64,000 nucleotides of DNA from Corella eumyota (GCA_963082875.1 OY720101.1:3348001-3412000), one strand, 5' to 3'. Counted from the first letter of the stretch, positions 12,090-25,107 are shown. Translations and numbers: made by a program. The notes: a model not told the origin generated them from the letters alone.

Positions 12090-14655
12090 GGTCTGCAATT
12101 CTGCCCATCATCGCCCCCTCGCGGTCGTGTTTAATGATGCTGTCGCCACTTCCCGCCGAACCCGGAAGTATGTTCAGTTTTTCCCATGGCCACTTTTTCC
12201 ACTCGTTTACAGGTGGTTTTATTCCTAAAAAAACATAAAAAAATTATTTTTAAAAACAACTTTTCGTTGAGTGTTAAAGTTATTAAAAACACCCAATAAA
12301 TTTTTTTTAAGTTTACCAGCAGCGGGAATTGAACCCAGGCACTACTACCCAACACCCTAATGCAGCAAAGCCAATACAGTATTACAATTAAATAATCAAA
12401 CCTGAGACCCATTCCGACACGACACTAGAAATCTCTGCCACGAATTCTTCACCCAAACGTTCAAGAGATTGTGGGAATGCCTCACAAAAAGTCAAGTAAA
12501 CACATTGTGCCAAACATCGAGGATATTCCTAGTAAAAATTGTACATGAATATTTAACATTCCTTTATCAACTATATCTGTCCAATTTTTAGTTATTTTTT
12601 ATGTGATAAAGAAAGTTAAGGTGCCAAAATTTTATATTCTTTAAAAAATTAAGGTTTGTTTTTCTTAAAAATTACATATATTAAAACAATTTACATAAAT
12701 ACAGTATTTATTTTTATTAGCTTTTTTTATGTTTAAACAACAAGCCTTTATAATAGTTAGTAAAAAATTAAAGTTAAAAAAATTTAAATTATTTTGAACT
12801 ACTACCATATACTTACTACAAAGAATTTATCTCTTATATCAGAATGAACACTACAGAACATAACTGTATAACTATCTGCTATTCTTGTGAATAACTTGTC
12901 TTGTGCATGTGGGTTATGCTGGAATTTTAAGGCAAATTTTACAATATATTTTTAAATACAAATTTGATTAAAAATAAGCCTTAATTTTAATTTATAAATT
13001 AAATTTTTACTAACCATAAAATTAAATTTATAAAATTTTGAAGAAGAATTTTTAAATTTTAAAAACCTCAAAATGTTCAAGAAAAATCCACCAGAATGCA
13101 TCTTGAAAAATTGCAATTGAGGCCTCAGAGAGAAATATTTTCTTCCATAATTGCTTAAAGCCTTTCTGTGAACCAAATAAAATAGCAAATAGGTAAATTT
13201 TTTTTATTTTTTAAAATTTTTCCAATCATTTCTTTTTTTTCCAACCATTTACCATTAGAAAAAATTATGATCCTTCTAAATCAGTGCCCTTATTTTAGAA
13301 GTTTTTACATATTTAAGTTCAATTTATCTGAAACACAATTGTCTATAAAAACCCACATTAAATGTTTGTGCTTCTGTGATTTTATTAAGTAATTGTGGAG
13401 CTTCAAGTTGGCTTGGTAGTTCAGTCAATTCTTTCATTCTAAATCCCGGGAAGTTTACATACTAAAACAATATATTAAAACATTTAGTTTCCAAAACCAA
13501 GTATATGAGTTTTGGTTAAAGTTCTAACTTAAAAAAAAGTGTTGAAAAAAAAATAATAATTTAACAAGCTATACTACAAAAAATTATTTTTTTAAAAGTT
13601 GCAATTTTTAGTCTCCATGAATCACAAATAAGAACTTTTAAAAATGTTAAAAAAAAACTCACACTAATGTCCCTTGTTTTCATGGCTTGTTCAGCTTCTT
13701 TTAAAGCTTCCTTTGCATCTTTCTTTTTTGTTCTTCTACTATGGTGAAGTTTAACTGCATCATAGTCTGCAGCTTTGTCCAGGAATTCTTAAAATTCAAT
13801 TTTTATTTCAAAATTATTTAAAAAAATAGGCTTTATGTTATAAATAAAATTTTTTTGAACAAATTTGTAGAGAATTACTAAAAAAAAAATTGTTTTTGAC
13901 TATTGAGTTTTTTAAGGTTGGTTTAACAGATATTTTATAACTTTTTGTAAATTTATAAAAGCTTAAGTAGTTTACCATTTTGTAAATTTAAAATATATTG
14001 TACTTTAGTAGTTTACCATGTCTCGGTGCATGAAAAAGATTATCAGGAATTCTAGAAGGAAGATTTTCAGGGCTTGTTATAAAGGATGAAAAATAATTTA
14101 AGCGATAGGAAAAATCTTCAAGGTTTATGTCCATTGTATCTAAAGCCTCCAATCCAAATGCTAAAAAACAAAAATAAAAACTATTTTAGATAACAAAAAA
14201 ATTCTATCTAAATTACAGAATTAAGTTAAGTAATAGAAGGAAACTTACTACATATTTAATAAATATACACAAAATATGCTTTTATTTATATCTTACGTGC
14301 ACTAGCTGCCAGTTCATCCTTAATATCTTGCAACGTCGGCAAGGGAGGTTTGACGTCACTAAAATCTAATATTCCTTCGCTTGTAAGCCGCTGTGGCCAT
14401 TCTTTCTGCATTTATAAACATTCTATAGCAATCAACGTATAATAGTACAACTTGAAAACTTTGCTTTTATATAAGAAAATAATTTCGCGTCAACGCTTTA
14501 AATAAAATGTTACAACTTAAAAAAGAAGATATTAATTTAAACCAAACAACAATATTTACCAATCCTTCGTATATTAGGAAATCATCAAAACGCGTTGGTG
14601 GATGGGGAATGTCAATGTTTTTGTTTACAGACGATTTATTTGGATAATTATCCAT
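12090..14655 (-). CDS. FAM227 family protein (FWWh domain), 3' end unresolved
   Basis: Nine minus-strand exons join in frame: 14655-14560, 14405-14297, 14160-14017, 13787-13663, 13461-13357, 13165-13067, 12918-12817, 12528-12402 and 12224-12090 (about 347 aa so far). The diagnostic FWWh signature is in exon 6 (WKKIFLSEASIAIFQDAFWW). Upstream segments such as NYFSSFITSPENLP, the SRRTKKKD basic patch and FPGFRMKELTELPSQ also fit FAM227A/B. The family is poorly characterised; expression of vertebrate members is testis/cilium-biased, so a ciliary role is inference. The start ATG encodes MDNYPNKSS; the upstream TTG seen in the open frame is not used. The last exon found ends in phase 1 with a good GTAAGT donor, so at least one C-terminal exon lies further left. 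Reading through instead gives a 14-residue tail and a stop, possibly an alternative end. A degenerate tRNA-like repeat sits in intron 8. Confidence 0.82.
12306..12390 (-). repeat. Degenerate tRNA-like SINE head
   Basis: On the minus strand the segment carries a B-box-like GGGTTCAATTCCCGC and resembles the head of the tRNA-derived repeat seen whole at 17.5, 27.4 and 43.4 kb. It lies in FAM227 intron 8. A clear A box and the body are missing, so this is an old or partial copy. Confidence 0.5.
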
Positions 14656-15215
14656 TAAATTAATGAGCAAAATGTCCTCCGAAATTGAAGTTCACTAAAC
14701 TGTTTCGTTGAAAAGGGAAATCCCGTTGCTATGAATATCATAGCACCATCTAGTAAAATTATAATTGAAAATGTTTTACCTTGAAACTTAAAAAAAAAAC
14801 TTTACTTAAATTGTTTAATTTACTACAATATATCTGCAAAAATAGTTAATTGATGAGTACAACCTACAATTACGTTTGAAAACAACAAATTCGCTAGAAT
14901 AACTTTATATCTATCTGTTGCATCTTGCTCTGTCTGTCTGATCTTATTGTTCTCATTATATGTATAATGAGAATTAAAACTGCAAATTTATACCAAATAA
15001 ACGTTTTTTAACGCAAATTTAATTATTAAATCCAATTTATTTATGTTTTAAAAGCATTTGACAATTCTTGTCATGGTCGAGTAGTTGTTTATCCTGGCAA
15101 AGGAAACAAAAAATTTACGAAAATTTTAATAATATTTTTGTAAGTACAAATATCAGAATAAAAGTATGTTTTAGTGTTAAAACAAATAAATCATTAATAC
15201 AAGGCAAAGCTTATT

Positions 15216-15306
15216 AGATTGGTGTTGCCGGGAATCGAACTAAAGACTTTAGTTGTATTATTATAGTTGGTACGAACTGACGAACGTTTTAACTCACTGC
15301 ACCATC
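15216..15306 (-). repeat. tRNA-derived SINE-like element (partial)
   Basis: Read on the minus strand it shows an A-box-like TGGTGCAGTGAGTTAA and a B box AGTTCGATTCCCGG near the 3' end, with tRNA-like spacing but an over-long arm. It matches the tRNA-related heads elsewhere in the window in general layout, not in detail. It is probably a relic or a second SINE family rather than a functional tRNA gene. Confidence 0.5.
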
Positions 15307-15526
15307 TCACTCGTATTTAAAGCGTTACTTACGTTACATAATCTGGTCCGCTGGTAAGTTTTAAAAATTGTGTTGTGTGTTTTAAATTTATAGTCTTATT
15401 ATAATAAAGTTATATGTAATATAAATATCTATATAATATTAAATGTAACAATACATTTATATATATACTGATAGTGATAAACAGTAATGGCAGAATGGCA
15501 ATTTAAATAAATGTTTTAACATTTGA

Positions 15527-15600
15527 GAGCAGTGGTGATTGAACCCAAGACCTCATGTAGTGAAGCCAAGTGTTCCGACAATTACACTATGCATTGTTTT
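15527..15600 (-). repeat. tRNA-derived SINE head (partial)
   Basis: On the minus strand it reads through ATGAGGTCTTGGGTTCAATC, close to the matching part of the complete SINEs at 17.5 and 43.4 kb (ATGAGGTCGTGGGTTCAATC). Only the tRNA-like head is present. Confidence 0.6.
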
Positions 15601-15671
15601 TATTATAAATAAAATGCTAAAAAACACAGTACAATTTATACAAATAATCTTAACATATTGTTACATTTTAG

Positions 15672-16060
15672 AATCCAAATTGAAAACACTCAAACTTGAA
15701 GGGGCAGTAGTGATGCCTGATATGACTGGTCGGCCGAATTATATTTCCAGAAATTATTTTCCAACTTCGAAAGCCAATATTGAAGCAGATATTGCTAAAC
15801 CGATTAAACTTGATAAAGACATGAACTGGGGTACGAAATTTTTTTTGTGCTTTTAAAGAATTAAATCCGTTTTTAAGTGTGTTTTTATTTAAAAAATACA
15901 GGCCATGAAGATTATTACATTAAGATATACAAGCTAGCAACATTAACACGGAGAAAACAAAATATAGAAATGCTTTGGGTTCAGGTCATACATATGCCAT
16001 GTAAAAAAAAAACTTTTTATTATAGCCTATTCTTAAAGGCCCTAAATCAAATCACTAGGA
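15672..16060 (+). CDS. Small unidentified gene, internal/3' exons
   Basis: I do not recognise this protein. Exon 15672-15830 encodes a well-formed segment including AVVMPDMTGRPNYISRNYFP and SKANIEADIAKPIKLDKDMN. It is followed, with matching phase 1, by exon 15902-15985 (HEDYYIKIYKLATLTRRKQN and IEMLWVQ). From there the frame either reads on to a stop at 16089, or splices over a very short 40-base intron to 16026 and ends VQPILKGPKSNH. The 5' exon(s) are not placed; see the candidate near 15.06 kb. Codon content and clean junctions argue for a real gene. It is divergently paired with FAM227 and lies about 500 bases before USP25/28. Soluble, basic, no signal peptide or membrane segment. Confidence 0.5.
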
Positions 16061-16089
16061 CTGTGTTAGAGCAAAAACATAAAATTTAA

Positions 16090-16573
16090 ATTAAAGTTTT
16101 AGGTTTTAAATAAATAAATTTATAAGTCAAAATTAGACCAAAATAAAGATTAAATGTATTAAAAATACTTTCATTAGCCAATACCTAAACAGGGTATGTG
16201 TATGTTATTTATATATAAGAGAAACAGAGTGAGGTAATAGAGAGAGAGTGATAGATAAAGGTGATATGTCAGCTGTGATAGACTTTGGACAGATGATAAA
16301 CAGACATAGACTGACTGTGTCACTATAGATTAAATTAGATATATGATTTTGAAACTGCGTCTGCATTGACGTATTTAAAGTTAAAGGTTACAAAGTTAAA
16401 GATTGGGTATTATAGTATTTGTTTAAACTAAATCTAAGTGTTAGGATTTATATAGCAAAGATATTTACATATACAATAAAATAAAAAATATTGTTTATTT
16501 ATTAATTTGTGTAAGGTTTTGATTTTTTGTTTGTTTGAGTAGATTTTTAGGAAAAATTATTTATATAAATAAA
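16090..16573 (+). other. 5' flank of USP25/28
   Basis: This is AT-rich sequence with a purine run of GAGA type at about 16220-16250. It probably contains the promoter/5' UTR of the USP gene. No coding or RNA feature is visible. Confidence 0.4.
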
Positions 16574-19500
16574 ATGACAACAGTTGATTCTCATCCCCCA
16601 GTTAGTTACAATGTAGAACAAGAAAATAATAATGATAGTTGTTCTAGTAGTGGTGAATGTAAGTTCATAATAACTTAATCAAGTTTTTTAATTCAAATAA
16701 AAGGTTTTAACAACAGTTTTTAAAAAATTCAAAAAACATTTTTTTTAGTAAGAAATTAACATATTTTTTGTTAATTTTTTTTTTTTTTTTCAGCCGAGAG
16801 TACCCAGCGTGAAGCCCACTCATCCACGTCGATGGAAGATGAAGAGAATGAACTGAAAAAGGCTATAGCTCTCAGTTTAGAAGAAGAGAAAGTTCCAGAA
16901 ATAACCGTTAATAATGACGATGATTTGGAGAGGTAAAAAATAAAATAATACCTTGATAAAATATTTTTTTTAAAAGTTTAACATTATCCCATCATAATTA
17001 TTTTGAAAGAAAAAGTTAGTTTTTATGTTATTTTTTAATTTTTCTAGAGCCCTAGTAGAAAGTATTTCGGAAATACAGAAACGACAAAACATACAACCAA
17101 GCTGTGAAGCAGAGGAAAATATTGTTTTTGATCGTGCAACTTTAAAACAAATTATTCCTAAAAGTAAATTAAAAACTACAAATTGATAGTCTACTAAAAA
17201 TTTAATTTTTTACAATAAAAAATCAACTTAAGTTAATATTATTGTTGAAAAAAAAAATGTTGCCAAATAATTTTTTGATGTTTTTAGAGCCTGGTTTACC
17301 GGTTGGTTTAGAAAATGTTGGGAACACTTGTTGGTTTAATGTAGTTGTACAAGCTTTATTTCATCTGCCCTGTTTTAAGTCAATTGTTCTTAAATTATCA
17401 ATTGCAAAAAACAAATCTTCATTCAATAGAGAAGTAAGACTTCTTTATAAAAATATTAATTATTTATTTTTAATTTGTGTTCTTTTTTTTGGATATATCT
17501 TTATCCTCAATGTGGGAAAGTCGAATGCGCGACTTAAACATAGAGTAACATCAGTTACTCCGACCCAGTCTCAAGTTGCCTGTAGCAGTTTGAGATATTA
17601 TAGATTATAATTGCCCAATATATATACTGCTGATTAAGTGCTGGGTCAGCAGGAGTTCATACAGTTTATAGCGCCTACTTAAGGGTGCTACAGCATGAGA
17701 TCGGTGGGGATTGAACCCACGACCTCATGTGTGGTGTAGTAAGTGTTCTTACCACTACACCACGTTGCCGGGTAATTCATAAACAATTAAAATTTTATTC
17801 ATAAACAATTAAAAATAAAAACAGGTTTAAAATTTTTGTAAAAATCGTAGTTAAATTATTATTCCTTTTTCAAATATATTTATGTAAAAAATTTCACCGA
17901 ATTTATTATCTTTTTTAATAAAGGCTCGTCAAAGTTTATTGTTATCAAGAGAATTGCGAATGTTGTTTGCATTAATGGTTGGATCAAATCGAAGTTATAT
18001 CAATCCAAGTAAATGTGTGAACATACTACAAGAATCCTTTCTTGAACAAGGCAATGAAAGCCAACAGGTATATTAAAAAAACTAGGTTTTAATATTCACC
18101 TTATTTAAAATTTTTTGTATTTTGAGTTTTGACCCGAGTTTTTTAAATAAAATATACCTAGATTTTGGACTAACATACTTAAATACTGTAAGAATACCCA
18201 AATACCAAAAGACTAAAGTAAAATACTTAAATACTCAAGTTTACTAATTCTTGAAATTTATACTTAAAAAAATACCTAAATGTTAAAATATTTGAATTCC
18301 ATGGCAAGTTAAAACCTAATTTATTTGAAATCCTCACAGCAAGATGTTAGTGAGTTTATCCACAAATTACTCGATGCGTTAGAAGTTTCACTGAGATGTG
18401 AACAGACAACAAATAATGATGAAAATATTGAGTTTATCCCCACTCCCAGTAATAATCCTGTTCTTCAACTTTTTTATGGAAAATCGAAAACTGTTGGTGT
18501 AAATAACGGTAAAATATTTTAAAATTTATATTACCACCCTTAAGAATTTAATTAACTTTTGTTTTTTTTTTTTTGTTTATATTTTTAAAAATTAAATTTT
18601 TTCTATGTTTTTAGGTAGCAATTACGAGCAAGAAAATAGTTTTGGAATATTTCCTCTTTGTGTTGGCGGTTGTACTAACTTACACGAAAGTTTAGAGTAT
18701 GCTACCGCTAGGGGGAGTAACCATTCCGAGGTAGGTACTTTTATCCGAGCATTCGGGTAAATACTTGACCCGATTCTTTTTAAATTTTTCTTATTATTTA
18801 GGTTTGGTTAACGAGGTTGCCACCAGTTTTAACTTTTCAACTTTCAAGATTTCACTTCAATCAGAATTTAAAGAAACCCGAAAAAATTCATGACCGACTT
18901 TATTTCCCTTCTATAATATATATGGACAGGTTGGCATTTTATTTTAAACATATTTTTAGTATTTATAAAGATGACTTTTAAGCAAAGTTAATAGGTTTTT
19001 GGTTTTGCTGTTTCATATAGAGAATAAAGGAGAAAACTTATCATTTTTAGATATTTGGAAGAAAATCAAGAAAGTACAAGAATAAAACGACAAGAAGCAG
19101 AAATTTTAAGAAAACAAATGAAAGAAGTTAAAGAAAAATTAAACAGGTGAAAAAAAACTTTCCTTAAACATAAACAAATTTTTTTTTTTTTTTGATTTTT
19201 AAATGTAAATAAAAATCCTTTCTGTTTTTAGTTATCTAAGTTTTTCCTTCAATGGAAAACATTTTAATCTGACCGAGATATTATCAGCTTGTGCAGAATT
19301 TGCATCACAAAAGGAATCGATTAAAACAAATGAAAATAACGAGAACATCAGAACCTTAAAGAAGTAGGTTTTCCCAAATTGTTTTTTTTTCTGCAACTGC
19401 AAAAAATACAAAATACTTAAACAAAATACTCGGATGCAATACTCATTTTAAAATAACTTACTTTAAGTGAAAAGCAGTAAAACAAAAATGTGAGCCTTAA

Positions 19501-22500
19501 TTTTTAATATTTCATAAAGAAGACTTGCAGGGAGTTCCCCAAGTGATGGGCTTTCCCCTAACAAGCGAAGCAAGGATGAAGACGAAGATTCAAACTCAAC
19601 AGTGAGCATGACATCACAGTTAAGCGAACCCGGTACCAGTGGGATGGTACAGGATGGTACCACACCAGGGAAACATGATGTTGGTGCAGATTTATTGGAG
19701 TTGAGTCAAGAATCGAAAATTGTTGAACGAACTTTAAGAAGTTGGAAAATTGAAATCGAGAAACAAATCGCAGGTTTGAGAAAATTTAACCAATTTTTTT
19801 ACAGTTAAAATATACAAGTTTAAATGCCCACACTAAAGGCTGCTTTTTTTAACAAGCTAAGTATAGTCTTACTGATATAGTAGAAAATACAATTTTTGGA
19901 ATCTAAATTGGTTTTACAGTTAAGCCCAACAAAATAAGGCAACAAAATCAATATTAAACACTTAACATTTATAACAATTTTAAGTTTTTTTCTTTTAGAG
20001 TTAAAAGCAGAGTATTTAGAATCAGATCAGAGATTGAACAAATTATACGAGGAATCAAATTTACATAAACACCCTTATGCATTACATGCTGTACTAGTGC
20101 ATCAGGGACAAGCCTTAGCTGGTAAGACTATATAACCATTTATAAAACAAGCATAAGCATAAAAAAATATAAAACATTCTTGGTCTGCTCCATCTAATTG
20201 TTGACTAGACTTACTAAGCACTAAGAAAAAAATTTTAGTGTCATCTTTTTCCTAACATCTTAGTGTCAACTTTTTTTTAGTTTAAAGTATTAGCTTAAGT
20301 TCTTTACGCAATATGTTATTTCCTATTATACCTGATAATTACTGCAGGTCATTATTGGGCATATGTTCGTGATAACACTAACCAACGTTGGTTAAAGTTC
20401 AACGACACACAAGTTAATGAAGCAACTTATGAAGAACTTATTGAAGATTCAAGTGGGGGATCTCAGTATAATGCAACTAGTGCTTATTGTCTTATTTATC
20501 TGGATACTACAAGAAGAGGAAACCTACATGTCATAGGTAGAAATTTTTTTTAGTTTTATTAAATGGTGTATTTGGAATAATGTTTGTTTGCAAGATCCCA
20601 AATTACCGAACAATTTGTAATCTATATAATGGTTGAAAGAGGATAATGCATATATGTCCAATTTATAGGCCTACTAAAAAAATGAAAACTGCCGTTTGTG
20701 ATGTGCAGGTAAATTATCGTGAGCAAATATTAAGTGAAAGTTGCAACCATATAAGGACAGGACAAATAAAATGTCACCTGTAAAATTGGCTATGGACAAG
20801 TTTTAACTATTGACAAAAGTGTTACAATATATACAACCACAACAAAAGTTATTATAAATTAAAATTGTATAATTTAATACAGATCCATTGGAGATAATAG
20901 CATCCAACAATGACCTTAAAAATACTATCAAACAACATAACAAAGCATTGGAAGATCAAATTCGAATTCAGAACGAAAGAATTGAAAAAACTCAACAAAG
21001 TCCAAATCAAAATAAAATTGAACCAGATGGAGTAGGAACTAAAGGTTGGTTCTGTTTTAAAGTTCATAAGATTAACTTAAAGACTCATAAAATTTAGACT
21101 AAAAGTAACAAAATTTAAAAACATTTGCCAGAAAACTATTTTGTACAAAATTGAGTAAAAATAGTTAAAGTTTAGTAATTTTTTTCAGTCCCTGAAGTAA
21201 AAGGTGGGGCTTGGAATTTATGTGATTTAAGAAATGCCATCAACAAAGTTAACTCAACTTATACTGGGATGGGGGCTGAGAAAGCGCTTGAGAAGGTAAA
21301 AAAACATACAAAAGAACAAGTTTTACAATTAATTAAGTAGCCTACAAAAAATCAGTATTATAAGAGTTTGCTATTAAAGTTTAAATAATACAATTTTTAA
21401 TAAATTTCTTCAATTTTCTGCCTCAGACTTCTTCTAAACCTCCTCCTTCTCCTTCTAAGAAGGAGAAATCTTCTCCTGTCCTAGAGCATTTTCCTCTTAA
21501 TTTTAATTTCTTTCAAATCCAAAATGAAGAGGTTTAGACTTTATTTTAATTTTTACTTTTTAAACATATTTTTTTCTTCTTTGACATTCAAGTGCTTAAT
21601 GTTTTTACATTCCTTTAAAAATTTTTTCTCTTTTCTTGCTTTAGGATTGTCCTCTTTTTCAAGCATGTATTCTTGCTATCTTGAAAGTTGCTAAAATTTA
21701 TAAATCACAAGGACCTGAGGCTGCCTTGCTACAGGTTTTAACTTTTTTCCTCTCATCCTATCACTTTTTACTATAGATTTTTTGTAACTGAATTTAATAC
21801 TGCAATACCAGGTCTTTTAATTTAAAGAAATATTGTTTACCTTCACAGGCCATCAGTGAAGAAATGGAACGACTAAAAAACTTATCAGAAGAGAGTCATA
21901 CTTTAACTTTTGATCCTCGATTACAGAATATTATTGTTTACCTCTACCAAAACAACGCACCAAGAAAGGTAACCTCATGTATCCCTTGATTTGCTTATAA
22001 AAAAATCAAACTTTGAACTTTGAAGGCTTATTATATAGCCCCCTTTTTCATTTTTATTAAAATGAATTATTTCTACGTTGCTAGGTAATAGAGAGATGTA
22101 TATTGGAACAGTTTGCCGACAAGAGATTGAAGTACGATCAACGATCGAGTGAAATAATGAATTGTGCGACTGAAAAACTTGACTCTCTTAGTCCTGAGGA
22201 CAGAAGTGATGAGAAATATATGGTAGGTTCAGTTAATTGGCATAAAATTGAATCTTTAGGCAATTTTGTTAATGTAAATTGACAAATCTATGTATAATAA
22301 AGGGGATCGGTTGGTATTTGTCCAGTTTGTTCAACTAGTTTTATTAAGATAAAAATGGTTTTTCAATATTTGTTTTTTTATGGAAGCATTTATTTTGATT
22401 TTAGGACTGGAGAGAGCAATATGAATCCTTCTGTTTTGCTACTTGCCATCTTACCAAAGCATTACAGTTATTTCACCAACGTCATTTCTTTGAAGCCATC

Positions 22501-23519
22501 AAACACTTTATAGCCATCCACCCTCATAATAATCACTTAATATCGGGTGGTAGGGATAAAATGGGGGTGGATGCTAAATTAATTGGAAGATATTGTAGGA
22601 CTTGCATCAAAGTGAGTTGTTTTTATTTTTTGTTTGTAATCTTGTCCCGAAAAACCTGTTTTTATTAGTTATGAAATTAAAAAATTAAAAAAATGTTTTT
22701 TGTTATTTTTTGATTTTCTAATTTATAGAGAGTCCATGAAGAAGCCGTCCAAAAACTTCAGATCCTTGATGAGGACATTGCAGCATCTGGACTCGAGATG
22801 ATGCGAACCAAACTGATCCCCTGCATCTCGATCCTGCTGAACAAAAGAAGAGGAGGAGGCTCAGAAGTTGACCTTCAGCTTGCGGATGTAATAAGAGATG
22901 AATGGTGTTCACTTATTGAGCAGACTATAGGTGAGTGAAAAATCAAACTTTCTGTTTTTTAAAGTTATTTAAAGGCAACAAATTAGTAAATAATATATAT
23001 CTGGAATGGAAAAAATGCTAAAATTGGTATGCTTGTGAGTGCATGTTGATTTTAGACAAAAAATGTCCACCTTTTGTAGAGTATTGTTAGTTAGCCAATA
23101 GCTATTTCATGATAGTTCGGTGAACTCTTGCTATATAGAATAACCTCTATTTGTGTTTTCTATACTCTTCAATCAATCTTTATTATAATTTGTCCACTTG
23201 CGCAACATAACAGGAAAAACGTGTGATTTCTTTTGTCAAAACAACAACCAAACAGGAAACAATACATGACCAAAATATTTAAATTTTCGACAACTTTTTC
23301 TGCAGAAAACAACTTCTGCATTTCATGTAAAAACCAATGAATTTGTATTTTTCTTTAGTAATTGAAAGAGAAGAACTGTCTAGTGCCTTAACAGAATTTC
23401 TCGATGTGAATTCTTCAAGTTGTCAACGTTTAGAAATCCCCACAATTGATTTACCAGTCAATTTAAGTCAAGAATATGAACAAGTGATGTCCTCGTTATT
23501 AAAACCACCACCAGCATAA
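16574..23519 (+). CDS. USP25/28: Ubiquitin carboxyl-terminal hydrolase USP25/28 orthologue
   Basis: Twenty-two exons give 1042 aa, close to human USP25 (1055) and USP28 (1077): 16574-16658, 16794-16932, 17048-17163, 17288-17433, 17924-18067, 18340-18508, 18615-18730, 18802-18929, 19051-19146, 19232-19363, 19520-19773, 19999-20121, 20348-20536, 20883-21044, 21189-21295, 21427-21531, 21645-21734, 21849-21968, 22085-22222, 22405-22611, 22729-22930, 23359-23519. Two ubiquitin-interacting motifs lie at about 46-62 ([15 protein letters not shown]) and 71-85. The Cys box [11 protein letters not shown] places the nucleophile at Cys128. [29 protein letters not shown] and the His box GHYWAYV (His551, GG split by an intron) complete the USP fold. 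A coiled-coil insertion at about 350-385 matches the USP25/28 arm, and the C-terminal helical region is also conserved. It removes ubiquitin in DNA-damage, Myc or immune pathways in vertebrates. A SINE sits in intron 4. AATAAA signals are at 23811 and 23818. Confidence 0.95.
17491..17772 (-). repeat. Full-length tRNA-derived SINE (intron 4 of USP25/28)
   Basis: On the minus strand the head at 17772 reads GGCAACGTGGTGTAGTGGTA (A box) and GTGGGTTCAATCCCCAC (B box). A conserved body follows (AGGAGTTC region, GATTATAATTGCC, CTCGAGACTGGGTCGGAGTA-like segment), ending near AAAGATATAT. Other full copies are at 27.4 and 43.4 kb. It lies immediately downstream of the exon encoding the catalytic cysteine. 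Confidence 0.85.
20665..20755 (+). repeat. Dispersed repeat, copy 1
   Basis: The block containing GTTTGTGATGTGCAGGTAAA, followed by TTATCGTGAGCA, recurs in near-identical form at 44.4 kb inside a BCKDHA intron. It is in USP25/28 intron 13. The family is unknown; the block may be part of a longer, degraded element. Confidence 0.55.
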
Positions 23520-23977
23520 CAACAAAAATTCTCAATTTTTTACAAATATGAATTATAAAAACTTTTGTTTATCTTTTAATTGAATACTTAACCATTTTTA
23601 TATACCCTTTAAAATAATATTAAAGTCTAGTTTCTATGCATTATTTTACAATAGAATGACTTATTTTGTTTTAAATAATGTGTTAGGGTAAAAAAGACAT
23701 AATAATAATAATGACATATTTTTTAACATTTTTGGCCAAGTGTTTGGCCAAATTTTTTGTGTATTTTTTTTTAATAATTTAATCTCTTTTTTGCACTGTG
23801 AGAGGTTATTAATAAACAATAAACAGATATTACTTTGCCTTGTTTACCTTATTGTGAAACATCTAAAAAAAAAACAGCTAACTTGTATGAATAATTAACC
23901 CATGGATAATATAAAATTTTTGGCACAATTTGCAGGTTTTTATTAAAATTTGCGTAATTTTTTAAAAACATTTTCAT
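23520..23977. other. Convergent 3' intergenic region USP25/28 - MRPL40
   Basis: The two genes converge. Poly(A) signals of USP25/28 (AATAAA at 23811 and 23818, plus strand) and of MRPL40 (TTTATT at 23938-23943, minus strand) are only about 120 bases apart. No other feature is seen. Confidence 0.55.
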
Positions 23978-25107
23978 TCAATATTTTGGAATTGGAAAAT
24001 TATCAACAGAAAACGGGGGTTCTTTTTTAATATACCCACCCAGCGGTGCCTTATAATTATTTATGGGTAAAGTTTTTACTGGACCCCTACAATTAAAGGG
24101 GATTGAATCGGTGTATACTTCTTGCGCTAATTCGTAAAGTTCGGGGGACTCGAGTTTTAATTCCTCCATAGCCCGCTCCTGATTAGATTTTATTTAAATA
24201 TTGGATACAGTGTATGTATAAGTTACTTGGGCATCAATGCCTTATAATTTTTTTTTAAATTATATGTATATAAATTAAATTGACTTAAAGTACAGTTACA
24301 AACATTTTCTTATAAGGCTCCTTAGATTTAGATTTTTTATACATTTTTTAATTTTATAAACGGCCCAAATATATATATAGGTACTTTGGATTAAAAAAAA
24401 AAACTAAATTACCAGACTAGACTATAAATGATAAAAAAATGAACTCGAAAACATAAAAAAAGAATTTTTATCTAAATTGCTAAATAAATTTAATTAAACT
24501 AGTTAACTAACCTGTTCTTTTTGTAAAATAGCAAATTTCTTTTTATCTTCCCAGCTTTTGTTAAGTTTATATTTCGCCCACTTCTTTTCTAATAAAATTC
24601 TTCGTTCCTTCTCATCTGGATCAAGTTCAGTTAAATCCCTTCTTCTAAAATATTAAACAAAAATTGCTTTTAGTAAACTGGTGTTGTTTATTAAACATTA
24701 TTAAAAAGTACAATATATTAGTAACAAAGTTAATGAAGAATATAGTTATTTTTGGTAGTTGTACAACAACAAATTCTAAATTTCTAAACTTAAATTTTTT
24801 TTTAGTAAATTTAAAATAAATTAGTTAAATAATTTTGAAATTATACAAATTATACGAAGGCCTACCTTTCTTCACTTTTCCAGGAATGTTTAATATAAAA
24901 ATCCAAAACAGGAATGGGTTCGATCCCCTCCTGTTCCATTTTAAGAATTTGACGTTGCTTTTTTGCAACTAGTTTTTGTCTCATTTCAGCTGATAAGTTT
25001 TTTAATCCTTGAAATCCAACGAAATTGTGATTTGTTGTTGAGAATTGACGAATACAGTTCATACATTTTCCAGCTTTTATCGATCGTGTTAAAATTTTTT
25101 CAAGCAT
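23978..25107 (-). CDS. MRPL40: Mitochondrial large ribosomal subunit protein mL40
   Basis: Three exons, 25107-24866, 24644-24512 and 24178-23978, encode 191 aa (human MRPL40 is 206). The N-terminus MLEKILTRSIKAGKCMNCIR is basic and helical, as expected of a mitochondrial presequence. The diagnostic C-terminal motif is MEELKLESPELYELA, followed by PFNCRGPVKTLPINNYKAPLGGY. It aligns with the human LEELQLESPKLHAEA ... PNYQPPEGRY region. The middle segment (RRILLEKKWAKYK, then KFAILQKEQ) matches the family helix. The protein is a component of the mitoribosomal large subunit. The start is the first ATG of the exon. The gene converges on USP25/28. Confidence 0.93.

Larger units (their letters stand above)
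14656..15671. other. Divergent intergenic region FAM227 / unidentified + strand gene
   Basis: This holds the shared 5' flank of the minus-strand FAM227 gene and the plus-strand exons beginning at 15672. Two tRNA-like repeat heads lie here. A candidate extra plus-strand exon is at about 15055-15138 (acceptor AAAG, donor GTAAGT, open frame including HGRVVVYPGKGNKKFTK). Its phase does not fit the next exon directly, so the 5' end of that gene remains unresolved. Confidence 0.4.

Noticed and set aside
17702-17772. Apparent tRNA gene on the minus strand
   Set aside because: A and B boxes are present, but the acceptor stem does not close and the element continues into the shared SINE body; it is a SINE head.
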